Origin: Acidobacteriota bacterium
Lineage (GTDB): Bacteria > Acidobacteriota > UBA890
Assembly (NCBI GenBank): GCA_002722645.1
Contig: PBML01000032.1
Span: 41,971-56,419 of the forward strand
Length of the DNA stretch: 14,449 nucleotides
Direction: 5' to 3'
In this document: positions 1 through 7,543 of the stretch, one piece after another
Numbering within the stretch: position 1 is the stretch's first letter
How the letters are laid out: each line of letters starts with the position of its first letter
Position numbers and translations under genes: made by a program
Notes under the pieces: model-generated
Databases searched by the model: none
Told to the model about the DNA's origin: nothing
The model's input: only the letters and a program-made list of their open reading frames with translations

Positions 1-543
1 CATCAGCACGCCGAAGAGGTAGACGGCGAATGGCGCTGTAAGGATTGCGACCTGCAGAAAACGACTGTAGATCCGGAGCCCGAGTTCGAAGAGGAAACAC
101 CGTCAGCTGCCGAGATTGAAGCCCCAGCAGCGGAGGAGGCCACCGAAGCTTCCGCGACTAATGCTAAGTCGGATGCCAAGGAACCGGAACCTGTCTTTGA
201 CCCCAAATCGTGCAAAGCGTTCGCAATAGGGCTGACGGCTTTCTGGGAAGCAGTCTTGAGCGGTGAGTTCGAGGAAACAGACTTTCAGTACTACCTAGAG
301 CCAGGAGCCGTTTTAGATGGACCACTTGTTTGCACCCGGGCGCCAGAGAATGAGCCTGAGAATGCAGGGCTTCTTATGACCCGTGCAGGGTGGCAAGCCA
401 AAAAGGTCTGCCTTGACGACGGAGTCAACCCGGAGATATACGAACTCTCGTTCCCCAAAGAGTTCGGCTACATCAAAACGCTGTCGCACTACCAACCCGA
501 GACTCGTAGGAGCGCCAAGTACCCTTGGTCGAAGAAATACTAG
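1..543 (+). CDS. 3' end of an unrecognised protein with CxxC pair and acidic linker (partial)
   Basis: The frame is open from the first base of the window to the TAG at 541-543, giving the last 180 residues of a protein whose start lies upstream. I do not recognise the family. Visible residues 11-17 read WRCKDCD, a CxxC pair that could be half of a zinc ribbon or knuckle. Residues about 23-70 are a low-complexity linker rich in Glu, Ala and Pro with almost no hydrophobic core. From about residue 75 a compact domain begins (FAIGLTAFWEAVLSG) with aromatic and charged residues, two more cysteines (VCTRAP, KVCLDD) and a basic tail ending WSKKY. There is no signal peptide or membrane segment in the visible part. 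A TTG at 256 could start a shorter product, but the continuous open frame with coherent composition upstream argues for one long gene. It is separated by 268 nt from the suf operon and probably unrelated to it. Confidence 0.6.
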   Translation, partial: HQHAEEVDGEWRCKDCDLQKTTVDPEPEFEEETPSAAEIEAPAAEEATEASATNAKSDAKEPEPVFDPKSCKAFAIGLTAFWEAVLSGEFEETDFQYYLEPGAVLDGPLVCTRAPENEPENAGLLMTRAGWQAKKVCLDDGVNPEIYELSFPKEFGYIKTLSHYQPETRRSAKYPWSKKY

Positions 544-697
544 GAACGCTCCGTGATCTGCGGGTAAGCCACCCTCTTTGACTTCCCCACGTTATGTTGT
601 CTGTACCTACCACGTGCGAACCACCTCAGCCTGTTCACACTAATTGCCTGAGCTATTTTGCCAACCTTCTGTGCGCATAGACGTGGCCATCTAAAAG

Positions 698-726
698 TTG
701 ACTTTTTTGTCAGGTTTTCTTAAACT
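698..726 (+). promoter_or_regulatory. Promoter of the rrf2-suf operon with overlapping inverted repeat
   Basis: TTGACT (698-703) and TAAACT (721-726) are separated by exactly 17 nt and resemble a sigma-70 promoter, with 5/6 and 4/6 consensus matches. The -35 box overlaps a short inverted repeat, TGAC-N6-GTCA (699-712, the N6 being all T). Rrf2-family regulators commonly repress their own operon by binding such sites, so this is a candidate operator, but that is inference. The start codon at 812 would leave a leader of about 80 nt. The rest of the 544-811 gap shows no gene and no convincing terminator for the upstream gene. Confidence 0.5.
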
Positions 727-811
727 GCCTTCTTATCACCATCAGCAGAGTTCGCAGTGAGTTCTGTGATCGAGTCAAGCAACGCCTCCAAGGTCTTCTC
801 TGAGGTGTTTC

Positions 812-1327
812 ATGAAAGTCACTTCAATGGAAGAGTACGGGCTGCGCTGCATGTTACAGCTAGCGCTCCCACAAACTGACGAGCCAATTCCCGTTTCGCT
901 CGTCGCGAAGAACGAAGGTCTCTCACCCGAGTACACAGGTAAGCTGCTCAACCTGTTGAGACAGGCCGAACTGGTTGATAGCGTGCGCGGCCGGAACGGT
1001 GGTTTCGTGCTGGCAAGGGCCCCCGAAAACATCAGCCTGGCAGATATTCTTCGGGTGTTCTCCCTTGATCTTTTCGATGTCGAGTACTGCAACCGTTTTA
1101 CTGGTACCGAGGATATCTGTGTGCACACTACATCGTGCACCTTGCGACCAGTGTGGTGGATGGTCTCGGGAATGGTCTCCAAGACATTGGAATCCATAAG
1201 TCTGTTGGACCTCATGTGCAAAGAGTCCGAGATCCAAAGGGAACTCAATGTTCAACTGAGTATTAAGGGTCCGGTGACCGAAAGACTCTTTCAAATCAAC
1301 AAAGACCAAATCAACGAAAACTTATAA
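812..1327 (+). CDS. Rrf2-family transcriptional regulator of the suf operon (IscR/SufR-like)
   Basis: This 171-residue protein is a winged-helix DNA-binding regulator of the Rrf2 family, which includes the Fe-S sensing IscR. The N-terminus (MKVTSMEEYGLRCMLQLA) and the wing region (about 57-67, DSVRGRNGGFVLARAPE) match the family pattern. Cys93, Cys103 and Cys109 form a C-X9-C-X5-C set in the region where IscR binds its [2Fe-2S] cluster, although IscR has C-X5-C-X5-C, so the first spacing is longer here. The ATG at 812 has a GAGGTG Shine-Dalgarno 4 nt upstream and gives the usual family start. It is the first gene of the unit, 18 nt before sufC, which points to cluster-dependent control of Fe-S assembly. 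Family membership is secure; the cluster and the repressor role are inferred from cysteines and position. The length is usual for Rrf2 proteins. Confidence 0.88.
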   Translation: MKVTSMEEYGLRCMLQLALPQTDEPIPVSLVAKNEGLSPEYTGKLLNLLRQAELVDSVRGRNGGFVLARAPENISLADILRVFSLDLFDVEYCNRFTGTEDICVHTTSCTLRPVWWMVSGMVSKTLESISLLDLMCKESEIQRELNVQLSIKGPVTERLFQINKDQINENL

Positions 1328-1345
1328 TTGGAGTAGCGGAACGAG

Positions 1346-2149
1346 ATGAGCGATAACGGCCACCCTCTATTCGAAGTTGAGAACTTAAAGGTTGCCATTG
1401 ACGGCAATGAGATCCTTCGGGGAGTCGACCTCACTATTAACGAGGGTGAGATCCACGCCATCATGGGACGTAACGGCTCCGGCAAGAGCACCATGGCGAA
1501 CGTGGTCATGGGGCACCCCGCCTACGAGGTGCTCGAGGGCTCGGTGAAGTACAAAGGTAAGGACGTGCTCGAACTGGACACCGACGAGCGTGCCCGCCTC
1601 GGCATGTTCCTCGCCTTCCAGTACCCCATGTCGATCCCCGGCGTCACCGTCGCCAAGTTCCTGCACTCGGCGCTGAAGGCGCGTGCGGAGGGCGGCGATG
1701 TGCCGGTTCGAGAGTTCCGCGTCAACCTCAACAAGGCCATGGACCTGCTGGGCGTCGACTCGTCGTTCGCTTCCCGCTACGTCAACGACGGCTTCTCGGG
1801 AGGCGAAAAGAAGCGCCTCGAGATCCTGCAGATGTTCGTGCTCGAGCCCACCTTGTGCATCCTCGACGAAACCGACTCCGGCCTCGACATCGACGCCCTC
1901 AAGACAGTCGCCGAGGGCGTCAACGCGCTGCGCTCCGAGCAGCGCGCGATGCTGCTGATCACCCATTACCAACGCGTGCTCAACTACGTGGAGCCCGATG
2001 TCGTACACGTCATGATGGACGGCAAGATCGTCCGCACCGGCGGTATCGATCTCGCGGAGGCCCTCGAAGAAAAGGGCTACGAGTGGATCGAGCAGGAACT
2101 ATTTCACGACACCGACGACGCCACCAGCGCCGAAGCGGCGCAGGCATAG
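1346..2149 (+). CDS. sufC: SufC, ABC-type ATPase of the SufBCD Fe-S scaffold
   Basis: SufC is the cytosolic ATPase that drives conformational change in the SufB-SufD heterodimer during Fe-S cluster assembly. The 267-residue protein has Walker A GRNGSGKST (41-49), Q-loop Gln92 (LAFQYP), ABC signature FSGGEKKR (150-157), Walker B with catalytic Glu in CILDETDSGLD (171-181) and the switch His207 (LLITHYQR). The FSGGEKKR and DETDSGLDIDAL versions are diagnostic for SufC rather than a transporter ATPase, and no membrane partner is present. A GGAG lies at 1330-1333 before the ATG at 1346. The C-terminal tail after about residue 253 is acidic and Ala-rich (DTDDATSAEAAQA), a little longer than in E. 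coli SufC. sufB starts only 8 nt downstream. GC content rises sharply inside this gene, from roughly 50% near its start to over 60%. Confidence 0.97.
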   Translation: MSDNGHPLFEVENLKVAIDGNEILRGVDLTINEGEIHAIMGRNGSGKSTMANVVMGHPAYEVLEGSVKYKGKDVLELDTDERARLGMFLAFQYPMSIPGVTVAKFLHSALKARAEGGDVPVREFRVNLNKAMDLLGVDSSFASRYVNDGFSGGEKKRLEILQMFVLEPTLCILDETDSGLDIDALKTVAEGVNALRSEQRAMLLITHYQRVLNYVEPDVVHVMMDGKIVRTGGIDLAEALEEKGYEWIEQELFHDTDDATSAEAAQA

Positions 2150-2157
2150 GAGAACCG

Positions 2158-3582
2158 ATGGCACCCGAGACCGAAGTGAACCGCGACGAGTTCGGCATCA
2201 GCGGCGAATACCAGTACGGCTTCTCTGATACCGAAAAGCCTATCTTCAAGGCAGAGAAAGGGATCAACCACGAGATTGTCGAGCAGATCTCTGAGATCAA
2301 GAACGAGCCTGATTGGATGCGGGTGTTCCGCCACGATGCGCTCGATATCTTCTTTTCGAAGCCGAGGCCCAAGTGGGGCGACGTCGACCTGCTCAACTCG
2401 ATCGATTTCGACAACATCTACTACTACCTCAAGCCGGTTGAAGAGCAGGGCAAGACCTGGGACGACGTGCCGGAGGACATCAAGAACACCTTCGACCGCC
2501 TCGGCATCCCCGAGGCCGAGCGCAAGTTCCTCGCCGGTGTTTCGGCGCAGTATGACTCGGAGGTCGTCTACCACTCCATGCAGGAACAGCTCGAGAAGCA
2601 GGGCGTGATCTTTCTCTCCATGGATGACGGCCTGCGTGAGTACGAGGACTTGGTCAAGGAGTACTGGGCAACGGCGATTCCGCCGGCCGACAACAAGTTC
2701 GCGGCTCTCAACTCGGCGGTGTGGTCGGGCGGCTCGTTCGTCTACATCCCCAAGGGCGTCGAGGTGGACATTCCGCTGCAGGCTTACTTCCGCATCAACG
2801 CCGAGAACATGGGGCAGTTCGAGCGCACCCTGATCATCGCCGACGAGGGCTCCCGTGTGCACTACATCGAGGGCTGCACGGCGCCGACCTACGCGGCCGA
2901 TTCGCTGCACTCGGCGGTGGTCGAGCTCTTCGCCCTGCCGGGCTCGCACCTGCGCTATACGACGATCCAGAACTGGTCAAAGAACGTCTTCAACCTGGTG
3001 ACGAAGCGTGCCGTCGCGCACGAGAACGCGACGGTCGAGTGGGTCGACGGCAACCTCGGCTCCAAGCTGACGATGAAGTTCCCCTGCGTGTACCTGGTCG
3101 GCGAAAAGGCGCACGCGGAGATCCTGTCGATCGCCTTCGCCGGCGACGGCCAGCACCAAGACGCCGGCGCCAAGATCTACCACGCGGCGCCGGACACGAC
3201 CTCGCGCATCACCTCGAAGTCGATCTCGAAGGACGGCGGTCGCGCCAGTTACCGTGGCATGGTGAAGGTCTACCCCGACGCTGTCGGGTCCAAGGTACAC
3301 GTCGAGTGCGACGCCCTTCTGATGGGCGAGAACTCGCGCTCCGACACCTACCCGACGATGGAAATCGCCGAGGAACAGGTACAGGTCGAGCATGAGGCCC
3401 GCGTATCCAAGGTCGGCGACGAGCAGCTCTTCTACTTGATGAGCCGCGGCCTGACCGAGGAGGAAGCCCTCGTGATGGTGGTCAACGGCTTCGTCGAGCC
3501 ATTCGTCAAGGAGCTTCCGATGGAGTACGCGGTTGAGTTCAACCGGCTGATCCAACTCGAGATGGAAGGCTCCGTCGGTTAG
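2158..3582 (+). CDS. sufB: SufB, Fe-S cluster scaffold subunit
   Basis: SufB is the scaffold subunit on which nascent Fe-S clusters form in the SufBC2D complex. The 474-residue protein has the family's beta-helix core with typical motifs: FAALNSAVWSGGSFVYIPKGV, YIEGCTAPTY, QNWSKNVFNLVTKRA, SKSISKDGGRASYRG and the C-terminal DEQLFYLMSRGLTEEEA. Cys384 in VECDALLMG aligns with the essential E. coli Cys405; the 21-residue offset equals the length difference from E. coli SufB (495 residues). The frame is open far upstream inside sufC, but the ATG at 2158 follows a good AGGAGA ribosome site (2148-2153) and gives the normal N-terminus, so I use it. GC is about 45% around 2221-2280 and near 70% later, with strong preference for C or G in third positions. 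Confidence 0.97.
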   Translation: MAPETEVNRDEFGISGEYQYGFSDTEKPIFKAEKGINHEIVEQISEIKNEPDWMRVFRHDALDIFFSKPRPKWGDVDLLNSIDFDNIYYYLKPVEEQGKTWDDVPEDIKNTFDRLGIPEAERKFLAGVSAQYDSEVVYHSMQEQLEKQGVIFLSMDDGLREYEDLVKEYWATAIPPADNKFAALNSAVWSGGSFVYIPKGVEVDIPLQAYFRINAENMGQFERTLIIADEGSRVHYIEGCTAPTYAADSLHSAVVELFALPGSHLRYTTIQNWSKNVFNLVTKRAVAHENATVEWVDGNLGSKLTMKFPCVYLVGEKAHAEILSIAFAGDGQHQDAGAKIYHAAPDTTSRITSKSISKDGGRASYRGMVKVYPDAVGSKVHVECDALLMGENSRSDTYPTMEIAEEQVQVEHEARVSKVGDEQLFYLMSRGLTEEEALVMVVNGFVEPFVKELPMEYAVEFNRLIQLEMEGSVG

Positions 3583-3602
3583 CCACAACAAGCTACTGAT
3601 AT

Positions 3603-3670
3603 CTCAGGAAACCTGGTACCGATCCTGACGAACTGGTGCCACTCACTCTCGAAACCGCAAGTCTCCTGAG
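3603..3670. repeat. Inverted repeat in the sufB-sufD gap
   Basis: The 123-nt gap between sufB and sufD is the only long gap in the suf operon. It contains CTCAGGA (3603-3609) and its perfect complement TCCTGAG (3664-3670), 54 nt apart, and a small CAGG-AAA-CCTG hairpin inside the first arm. There is no T-run, so this is not a standard terminator. A role in mRNA processing or in setting the SufB:SufD ratio is conceivable but unproven, and chance cannot be excluded. No promoter boxes were convincing in the gap. Confidence 0.3.
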
Positions 3671-3705
3671 GACGGAAAACGACACGACCCGGTGGGACTA
3701 GAAAA

Positions 3706-5052
3706 ATGAGTACATTGATGACTGGAGCTGAAGCAGTCCGCACAATCACACAGGCAGGTAACGAGCCCGACTGGTTGGGACACTGGAGACTACAGGCCTG
3801 GGAGAGCTATGAAGGTACCCCGCTGCCTGACCGCGTTGCCCACTTGTGGCGCTACAGCGAACCCCAAAAGTTCCTGATCGACAAGGTAGAACCGCTGCTG
3901 CCAGACGGCACCAAAGGGCGAGCGATCGACCAGGCCGCGGCGATGGCGCTGTCCGACAAGTTCTCTTCCGAGGCGACCCGAAACCTCGCCGGGCTGCTGA
4001 TCCAGCAAGACGCGCAGGCCCCGGCGTTCGCCCTCGAGGACGAGTGGCGCGACGCCGGCGTGATCCTTTGCGATCTTGCGGCCGCCGTGCAGCAGCACCC
4101 GGAGATTGTCGAGAAGCACCTCGGCAAGCAGGTGCCGATCGAAGAGAGCAAGTTCGCGGCGCTCAACGCAGCGTTGTTTTCCGGCGGCGTCTTTCTGTAC
4201 GTGCCGGCCGGCGTCGAGATCGGCACCCCGGTGCACGCCTTGTACCAGAGCGGCCAGGACCTGGAGGCAGTCTTCCCGCGCACCCTTGTCGTGCTCGAAG
4301 AGGGCGCTTCGGCGATCATGATCGATGAGTACGGCACCGCCCCCGACGCCTCCACCAACGGCGCCTCGCCGCGTGTCATCGCCCACGCCGTCACCGAGGC
4401 GAGTGTCGGTAAGAACGCACAGCTGCAGTATGTCAACGTGCAGAACTGGGGCACTCGAACGCGCTCGCACTACACCCAGAAGATTCACCTCCGCCGCGAC
4501 GCGAAGGCGGTGAGCGTCGGGGTCGGGCTTGGCGGCCTATATAACAAGACCGACGTCCGCACCGAGCTGCGCGGCGACAACGCCTACTCCGAGATGATCG
4601 GCGTTCTGTTCGGGGATGCTTCGCAGCACTTCGACAACCACACCGAGCACATCCACGTGCACGGCCACACTTATTCGGACCTCGACTTCAAGGTGGTCCT
4701 CGAGAACTCGGCACGGTCGGCCTACACCGGTCTCATCCGTATCGATGTCGACGCCGCCGACAGCGAGGCTTACCAGGAAAATCGCAACCTACTGCTCGAC
4801 AAGGAATGTCGCGCCGAGTCGATCCCAGAGCTGGAGATCCTCAACGAGAATGTGCGCTGCACCCACGGCGCCACCGTCGGACCGATCGACGAGGAGCAGG
4901 TGTTCTACTTGTTGACCCGCGGATTGTCGCTCCGGGCCGCCGAACGCATCATCGTCGAGGGCTTCTTCGCCACGGTGCTCGACCGCATCGACGACAAGGC
5001 GATGCACGCCCGGTTGTGGGACTACGTCCACGGCAAGCTGCGAACGAGATAA
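3706..5052 (+). CDS. sufD: SufD, Fe-S scaffold subunit
   Basis: SufD pairs with SufB in the scaffold and is thought to help iron entry. The 448-residue protein is a paralogue of the upstream SufB: it shares FAALNAALFSGGVFLYVPAGVE, QNWGTRTR and the C-terminal DEEQVFYLLTRGLSLRAAERIIVEGFF. The motif CTHGATVG places His387 where E. coli SufD has the essential His360, and the segment HTYSDLDFKVVLENSARSAY is typical for SufD. The N-terminal 130 residues are helical and divergent, as usual for the family. The ATG at 3706 has only a weak upstream purine stretch (GGTGGGA about 10 nt before), and the next Met (residue 5) is a possible start. It follows sufB after 123 nt and precedes the Rieske gene by 4 nt. 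GC is 65-70% through most of the gene but lower over the first 150 bases. Confidence 0.95.
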   Translation: MSTLMTGAEAVRTITQAGNEPDWLGHWRLQAWESYEGTPLPDRVAHLWRYSEPQKFLIDKVEPLLPDGTKGRAIDQAAAMALSDKFSSEATRNLAGLLIQQDAQAPAFALEDEWRDAGVILCDLAAAVQQHPEIVEKHLGKQVPIEESKFAALNAALFSGGVFLYVPAGVEIGTPVHALYQSGQDLEAVFPRTLVVLEEGASAIMIDEYGTAPDASTNGASPRVIAHAVTEASVGKNAQLQYVNVQNWGTRTRSHYTQKIHLRRDAKAVSVGVGLGGLYNKTDVRTELRGDNAYSEMIGVLFGDASQHFDNHTEHIHVHGHTYSDLDFKVVLENSARSAYTGLIRIDVDAADSEAYQENRNLLLDKECRAESIPELEILNENVRCTHGATVGPIDEEQVFYLLTRGLSLRAAERIIVEGFFATVLDRIDDKAMHARLWDYVHGKLRTR

Positions 5053-5056
5053 ACAG

Positions 5057-5428
5057 ATGAGCCAGACGACAACAGAAACCAGGAAGTGGATCGACGTCGC
5101 GGGCGCCGACGGGATCGCCGACGGTGAGGTCAAGACGTTCCAGGTCGAGGCGTACCGCGTTGCGGTGGCGCGCGCCAACGGCCAACTGTACGCCGTTCAG
5201 GACCTATGCTCGCACGACGACGGCCCGCTCGGCGACGGCGACCTCGAGGGGTACGGCATCATGTGCCCGCGTCACGGCGCCAAGTTCGACATCCGCACCG
5301 GCGCGGTTCTCGCGATGCCAGCGGCCGCACCGATCGAGACCTTCCCGGTCATGGAGAAGGACGGTCGCATCTACGTAGCCCTCAAGGACCGCGGTGGCGA
5401 CGACGTCGTTGCCGACGATAGTTGGTAG
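5057..5428 (+). CDS. Rieske-type [2Fe-2S] ferredoxin within the suf operon
   Basis: This 123-residue protein has the two Rieske ligand pairs CSHDDGPL (Cys51, His53) and CPRHGAKFD (Cys70, His73), spaced as in the soluble NirD/BphF-like Rieske ferredoxins that bind a [2Fe-2S] cluster with two Cys and two His. The FDIRTGAVLAMPAAAPIETFPV segment after the second pair is typical. There is no signal peptide or membrane anchor, so it is a small cytosolic electron carrier. It lies 4 nt after sufD and 11 nt before sufS. Rieske genes of this kind are known in suf operons of several Gram-positive and related lineages, where they probably supply electrons or serve as a client protein; the exact role is not settled. 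High GC, like sufB and sufD. Confidence 0.92.
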   Translation: MSQTTTETRKWIDVAGADGIADGEVKTFQVEAYRVAVARANGQLYAVQDLCSHDDGPLGDGDLEGYGIMCPRHGAKFDIRTGAVLAMPAAAPIETFPVMEKDGRIYVALKDRGGDDVVADDSW

Positions 5429-5439
5429 AGGCCGCGGCG

Positions 5440-6699
5440 ATGAACCCTGTCGACACCCAAACGAAAACTGCACCGCTTGACGTCGAGCAGATACGACAGG
5501 ATTTCCCCATTCTGCGGCGCAAGGTCCACGGTAAACGCCTCGTCTACCTCGACAACGCCGCCACCAGCCAGAAGCCACAGTCGGTCATCGATGCGATCAG
5601 CCACTACTACAGCCACAGCAATGCCAACGTTCACCGCGGCGTCCACTGCCTCGCGGAAGAAGCGACCGAAGCATACGAAACAGTCCGCCGCAAAGTCTGC
5701 CAATTTATCAATGGTGACGATCCGAACAGTATTGTTTTTACCCGGAACACGACAGAATCGGTCAATCTGGTAGCACATGCCTGGGGACGCAAGTTTCTGG
5801 GGAAAGGTGACGAAGTCGTCCTAACGGTGACGGAGCATCACAGCAATTTAGTGCCATGGCAACTGCTCGCCGAAGACACAGGGTGCAAGCTACGCTTCAT
5901 CGATATCGATGACGAAGGCCGCTTACGTACCGATCACCTCGACGAGTACATCACTGAAAAAACGAAGCTCGTCTGTATGGGGCACGTGTCCAACGCCTTA
6001 GGGACGATCCATTCGGTCCGCACAATCGCCTGCGCAGCTCGCGCTGTAGGTGCGCTAGTTTTCGTAGACGGCGCCCAAGGCGCACCTCACGGACCGGTTA
6101 ACGTCGAGACCCTTGACTGCGACTTCTACGCCTATTCACCCCACAAAGCACTCGGGCCGCTCGGTATCGGTGTGTTGTGGGCCCGTCGCGACCTTCTCGA
6201 AGAGATGAATCCATTTCTCGGTGGTGGAGAAATGATCCGGAACGTTAGCCTGGAACGAAGCACCTGGGCCGGTGTGCCGTACAAGTTCGAGGCGGGTACT
6301 CCCAGCGTCGCCGACGCAGTAGGACTCGGCGCCTCCATCGACTATTTGATGGAGCTAGGAATGGAGAATGTCCGGACGCACGAGAAGCAAATCGTCTCGT
6401 ACGCTATGGAGCGGCTCGCCGAACTGCCGTTCATTCGGTTCTTTGGCCCGCGTGATCCTGCCGATCGTTGTGGTCTGGTGTCATTCATTGACGCCGATAT
6501 CCACCCCCATGACCTCGGAACGGTCGTCGATCAGCACGGCGTTGCGATCCGTGCAGGGCACCACTGCGCGAAACCACTCATGCATCGGCTCGGCGTCGTC
6601 GCCACAGCGCGCGCTTCTTTTTATATCTATAACGACCGATCGGATGTCAACAAACTGATTGATTCGCTCCTCGAAGCCCGTAAGGTTTTCGGGCTATGA
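5440..6699 (+). CDS. sufS: SufS, group II cysteine desulfurase
   Basis: SufS is a PLP enzyme that removes sulfur from L-cysteine to give alanine and an enzyme persulfide. The 419-residue protein shows the N-terminal VYLDNAATSQKPQSVIDAISHYY, the PLP lysine Lys236 in YSPHKALGPLGIG, and the persulfide cysteine Cys376 in RAGHHCAKPLMHRLG, which is the group II (SufS/CsdA) signature. I place the start at the ATG at 5440, which has GAGG 8 nt upstream and begins 11 nt after the Rieske stop; an in-frame TTG at 5422 would overlap that gene and has no ribosome site. The stop overlaps the sufU start as ATGA, indicating translational coupling of the sulfur donor and its acceptor. GC falls from about 60% to about 42-45% inside this gene. 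Confidence 0.97.
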   Translation: MNPVDTQTKTAPLDVEQIRQDFPILRRKVHGKRLVYLDNAATSQKPQSVIDAISHYYSHSNANVHRGVHCLAEEATEAYETVRRKVCQFINGDDPNSIVFTRNTTESVNLVAHAWGRKFLGKGDEVVLTVTEHHSNLVPWQLLAEDTGCKLRFIDIDDEGRLRTDHLDEYITEKTKLVCMGHVSNALGTIHSVRTIACAARAVGALVFVDGAQGAPHGPVNVETLDCDFYAYSPHKALGPLGIGVLWARRDLLEEMNPFLGGGEMIRNVSLERSTWAGVPYKFEAGTPSVADAVGLGASIDYLMELGMENVRTHEKQIVSYAMERLAELPFIRFFGPRDPADRCGLVSFIDADIHPHDLGTVVDQHGVAIRAGHHCAKPLMHRLGVVATARASFYIYNDRSDVNKLIDSLLEARKVFGL

Positions 6700-7190
6700 G
6701 CACTTCCGGCCTGGACGAACTTTACCGCGAAGTCATTCTTGACCACTATCGCAGCCCTCACGGAGCGGCGCCCATAGATGACCCCAACGTCGAGGTAGAA
6801 GGTCACAACCCTTTGTGTGGCGACGAGCTGATAATGCATCTAGATATCGTTGACGGCCAAATCCGCAGTATGCACATTGAGCCACGCGGCTGCTCAATTT
6901 CAGTTGCTTCTGCCTCGATGCTGGCGCAACAGCTTGAGGGTGCGTCATTAGAAGACGCCCTAGAACTAAAAAAAACTTTTCAGGCAATTATGCAGGGTGC
7001 TGAATGGCCCGAGGGATCCGACCCTGGGGACCTCGAAGCACTCGACGGCGTTAAAAACTTCCCAGTACGGATAAAATGCGCCCTGCTGGCATGGATGACT
7101 CTGGAGCAGGCTCTAGCCGAGTATGATCACGACCTTGTTGGCGAGGTTGTGATAGATCGCGACATCGAAGTCGTAACCAGGAAATCTTGA
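6696..7190 (+). CDS. sufU: SufU, zinc-dependent sulfur transfer partner of SufS
   Basis: SufU takes the persulfide from SufS by zinc-ligand swapping and delivers sulfur to SufBCD. The 164-residue protein has all zinc ligands at canonical positions: Cys41 and Asp43 in NPLCGDE, Cys66 in RGCSIS, and Cys128 in RIKCALLAWMTLEQAL. The insert between the second and third cysteines (about 83-122) separates SufU from IscU, as does the lack of the IscU LPPVK motif. The ATG lies in ATGA, overlapping the sufS stop by 4 nt. The C-terminus extends about 15 residues past the usual end (EVVIDRDIEVVTRKS), which is harmless variation. Presence of SufU, and no SufE or SufA here, indicates a Bacillus/Actinobacteria-type SUF machinery. 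Confidence 0.95.
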   Translation: MSTSGLDELYREVILDHYRSPHGAAPIDDPNVEVEGHNPLCGDELIMHLDIVDGQIRSMHIEPRGCSISVASASMLAQQLEGASLEDALELKKTFQAIMQGAEWPEGSDPGDLEALDGVKNFPVRIKCALLAWMTLEQALAEYDHDLVGEVVIDRDIEVVTRKS

Positions 7191-7201
7191 CGGAGATACC
7201 A

Positions 7202-7519
7202 ATGGCTCTACCGAGCAAAGAAGAAGTAATCGAGGCCATACGACCAGTCACTGATCCCGAGATCAACATCTCGATCGTTGACCTAGGCTTAGTGTACGAC
7301 GTCGAAATTAACGACCCTGAAAAACAGGTTGACGTCAAGATGACCCTTACCTCACCCGCCTGCCCTGTAGGCCCACAGATTATGGCTGCTGTGCACGGAC
7401 GTGTTCTTGATCTCGATGAAGTCGATAACGTCGACATTCAGTTAATCTGGAGCCCTCCCTGGGACCCCCGCACAATGGCAACGGAAGACGCAAAGATGAC
7501 TCTAGGGATCTGGGAGTAG
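7202..7519 (+). CDS. sufT: SufT, MIP18-family (DUF59) Fe-S maturation factor
   Basis: This 105-residue protein belongs to the MIP18/DUF59 family, whose suf-linked members are called SufT and assist maturation of Fe-S proteins. The conserved DP-E near the N-terminus (RPVTDPEINISIVDLGLVYDV, residues 14-34), the reactive Cys54 in TSPACPVG and the PPWDP motif near the C-terminus are all present. Two starts are possible: a TTG at 7187 overlapping the sufU stop, and the ATG at 7202, which has GGAG at 7192-7195 with a 6-nt spacer. I take the ATG, which also gives the usual family N-terminus. It is the last gene of the suf operon; the next gene begins 24 nt later with its own -10 box. No clear terminator hairpin follows. 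Confidence 0.92.
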   Translation: MALPSKEEVIEAIRPVTDPEINISIVDLGLVYDVEINDPEKQVDVKMTLTSPACPVGPQIMAAVHGRVLDLDEVDNVDIQLIWSPPWDPRTMATEDAKMTLGIWE

Positions 7520-7531
7520 CGTCGTCTGTGA

Positions 7532-7537
7532 TAGCCT
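7532..7537 (+). promoter_or_regulatory. Candidate -10 box (TAGCCT) of a leaderless transcript
   Basis: TAGCCT fits the TANNNT -10 pattern and ends 6 nt before the GTG at 7544, so transcription would begin at or next to the start codon. No Shine-Dalgarno lies before this GTG and no clear -35 box is visible. The same layout recurs before the genes at 8159 and 12940. Confidence 0.4.
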
Positions 7538-7543
7538 GATTCT

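Noticed and set aside
1855..2157. Upstream extension of the sufB frame into sufC
   Set aside because: It is the alternate frame of sufC, rich in Arg and Ser. The ATG at 2158 has a strong ribosome site and gives the family N-terminus.
2104..2949. Long minus-strand open frame of 281 residues opposite sufB
   Set aside because: A shadow of high-GC coding sequence with C/G third positions; its translation is Arg/Val/Leu-rich and resembles no protein family.
3790..4488. Long minus-strand open frame of 232 residues opposite sufD
   Set aside because: Same cause: complement of the biased sufD codons, with no domain motif or ribosome site.
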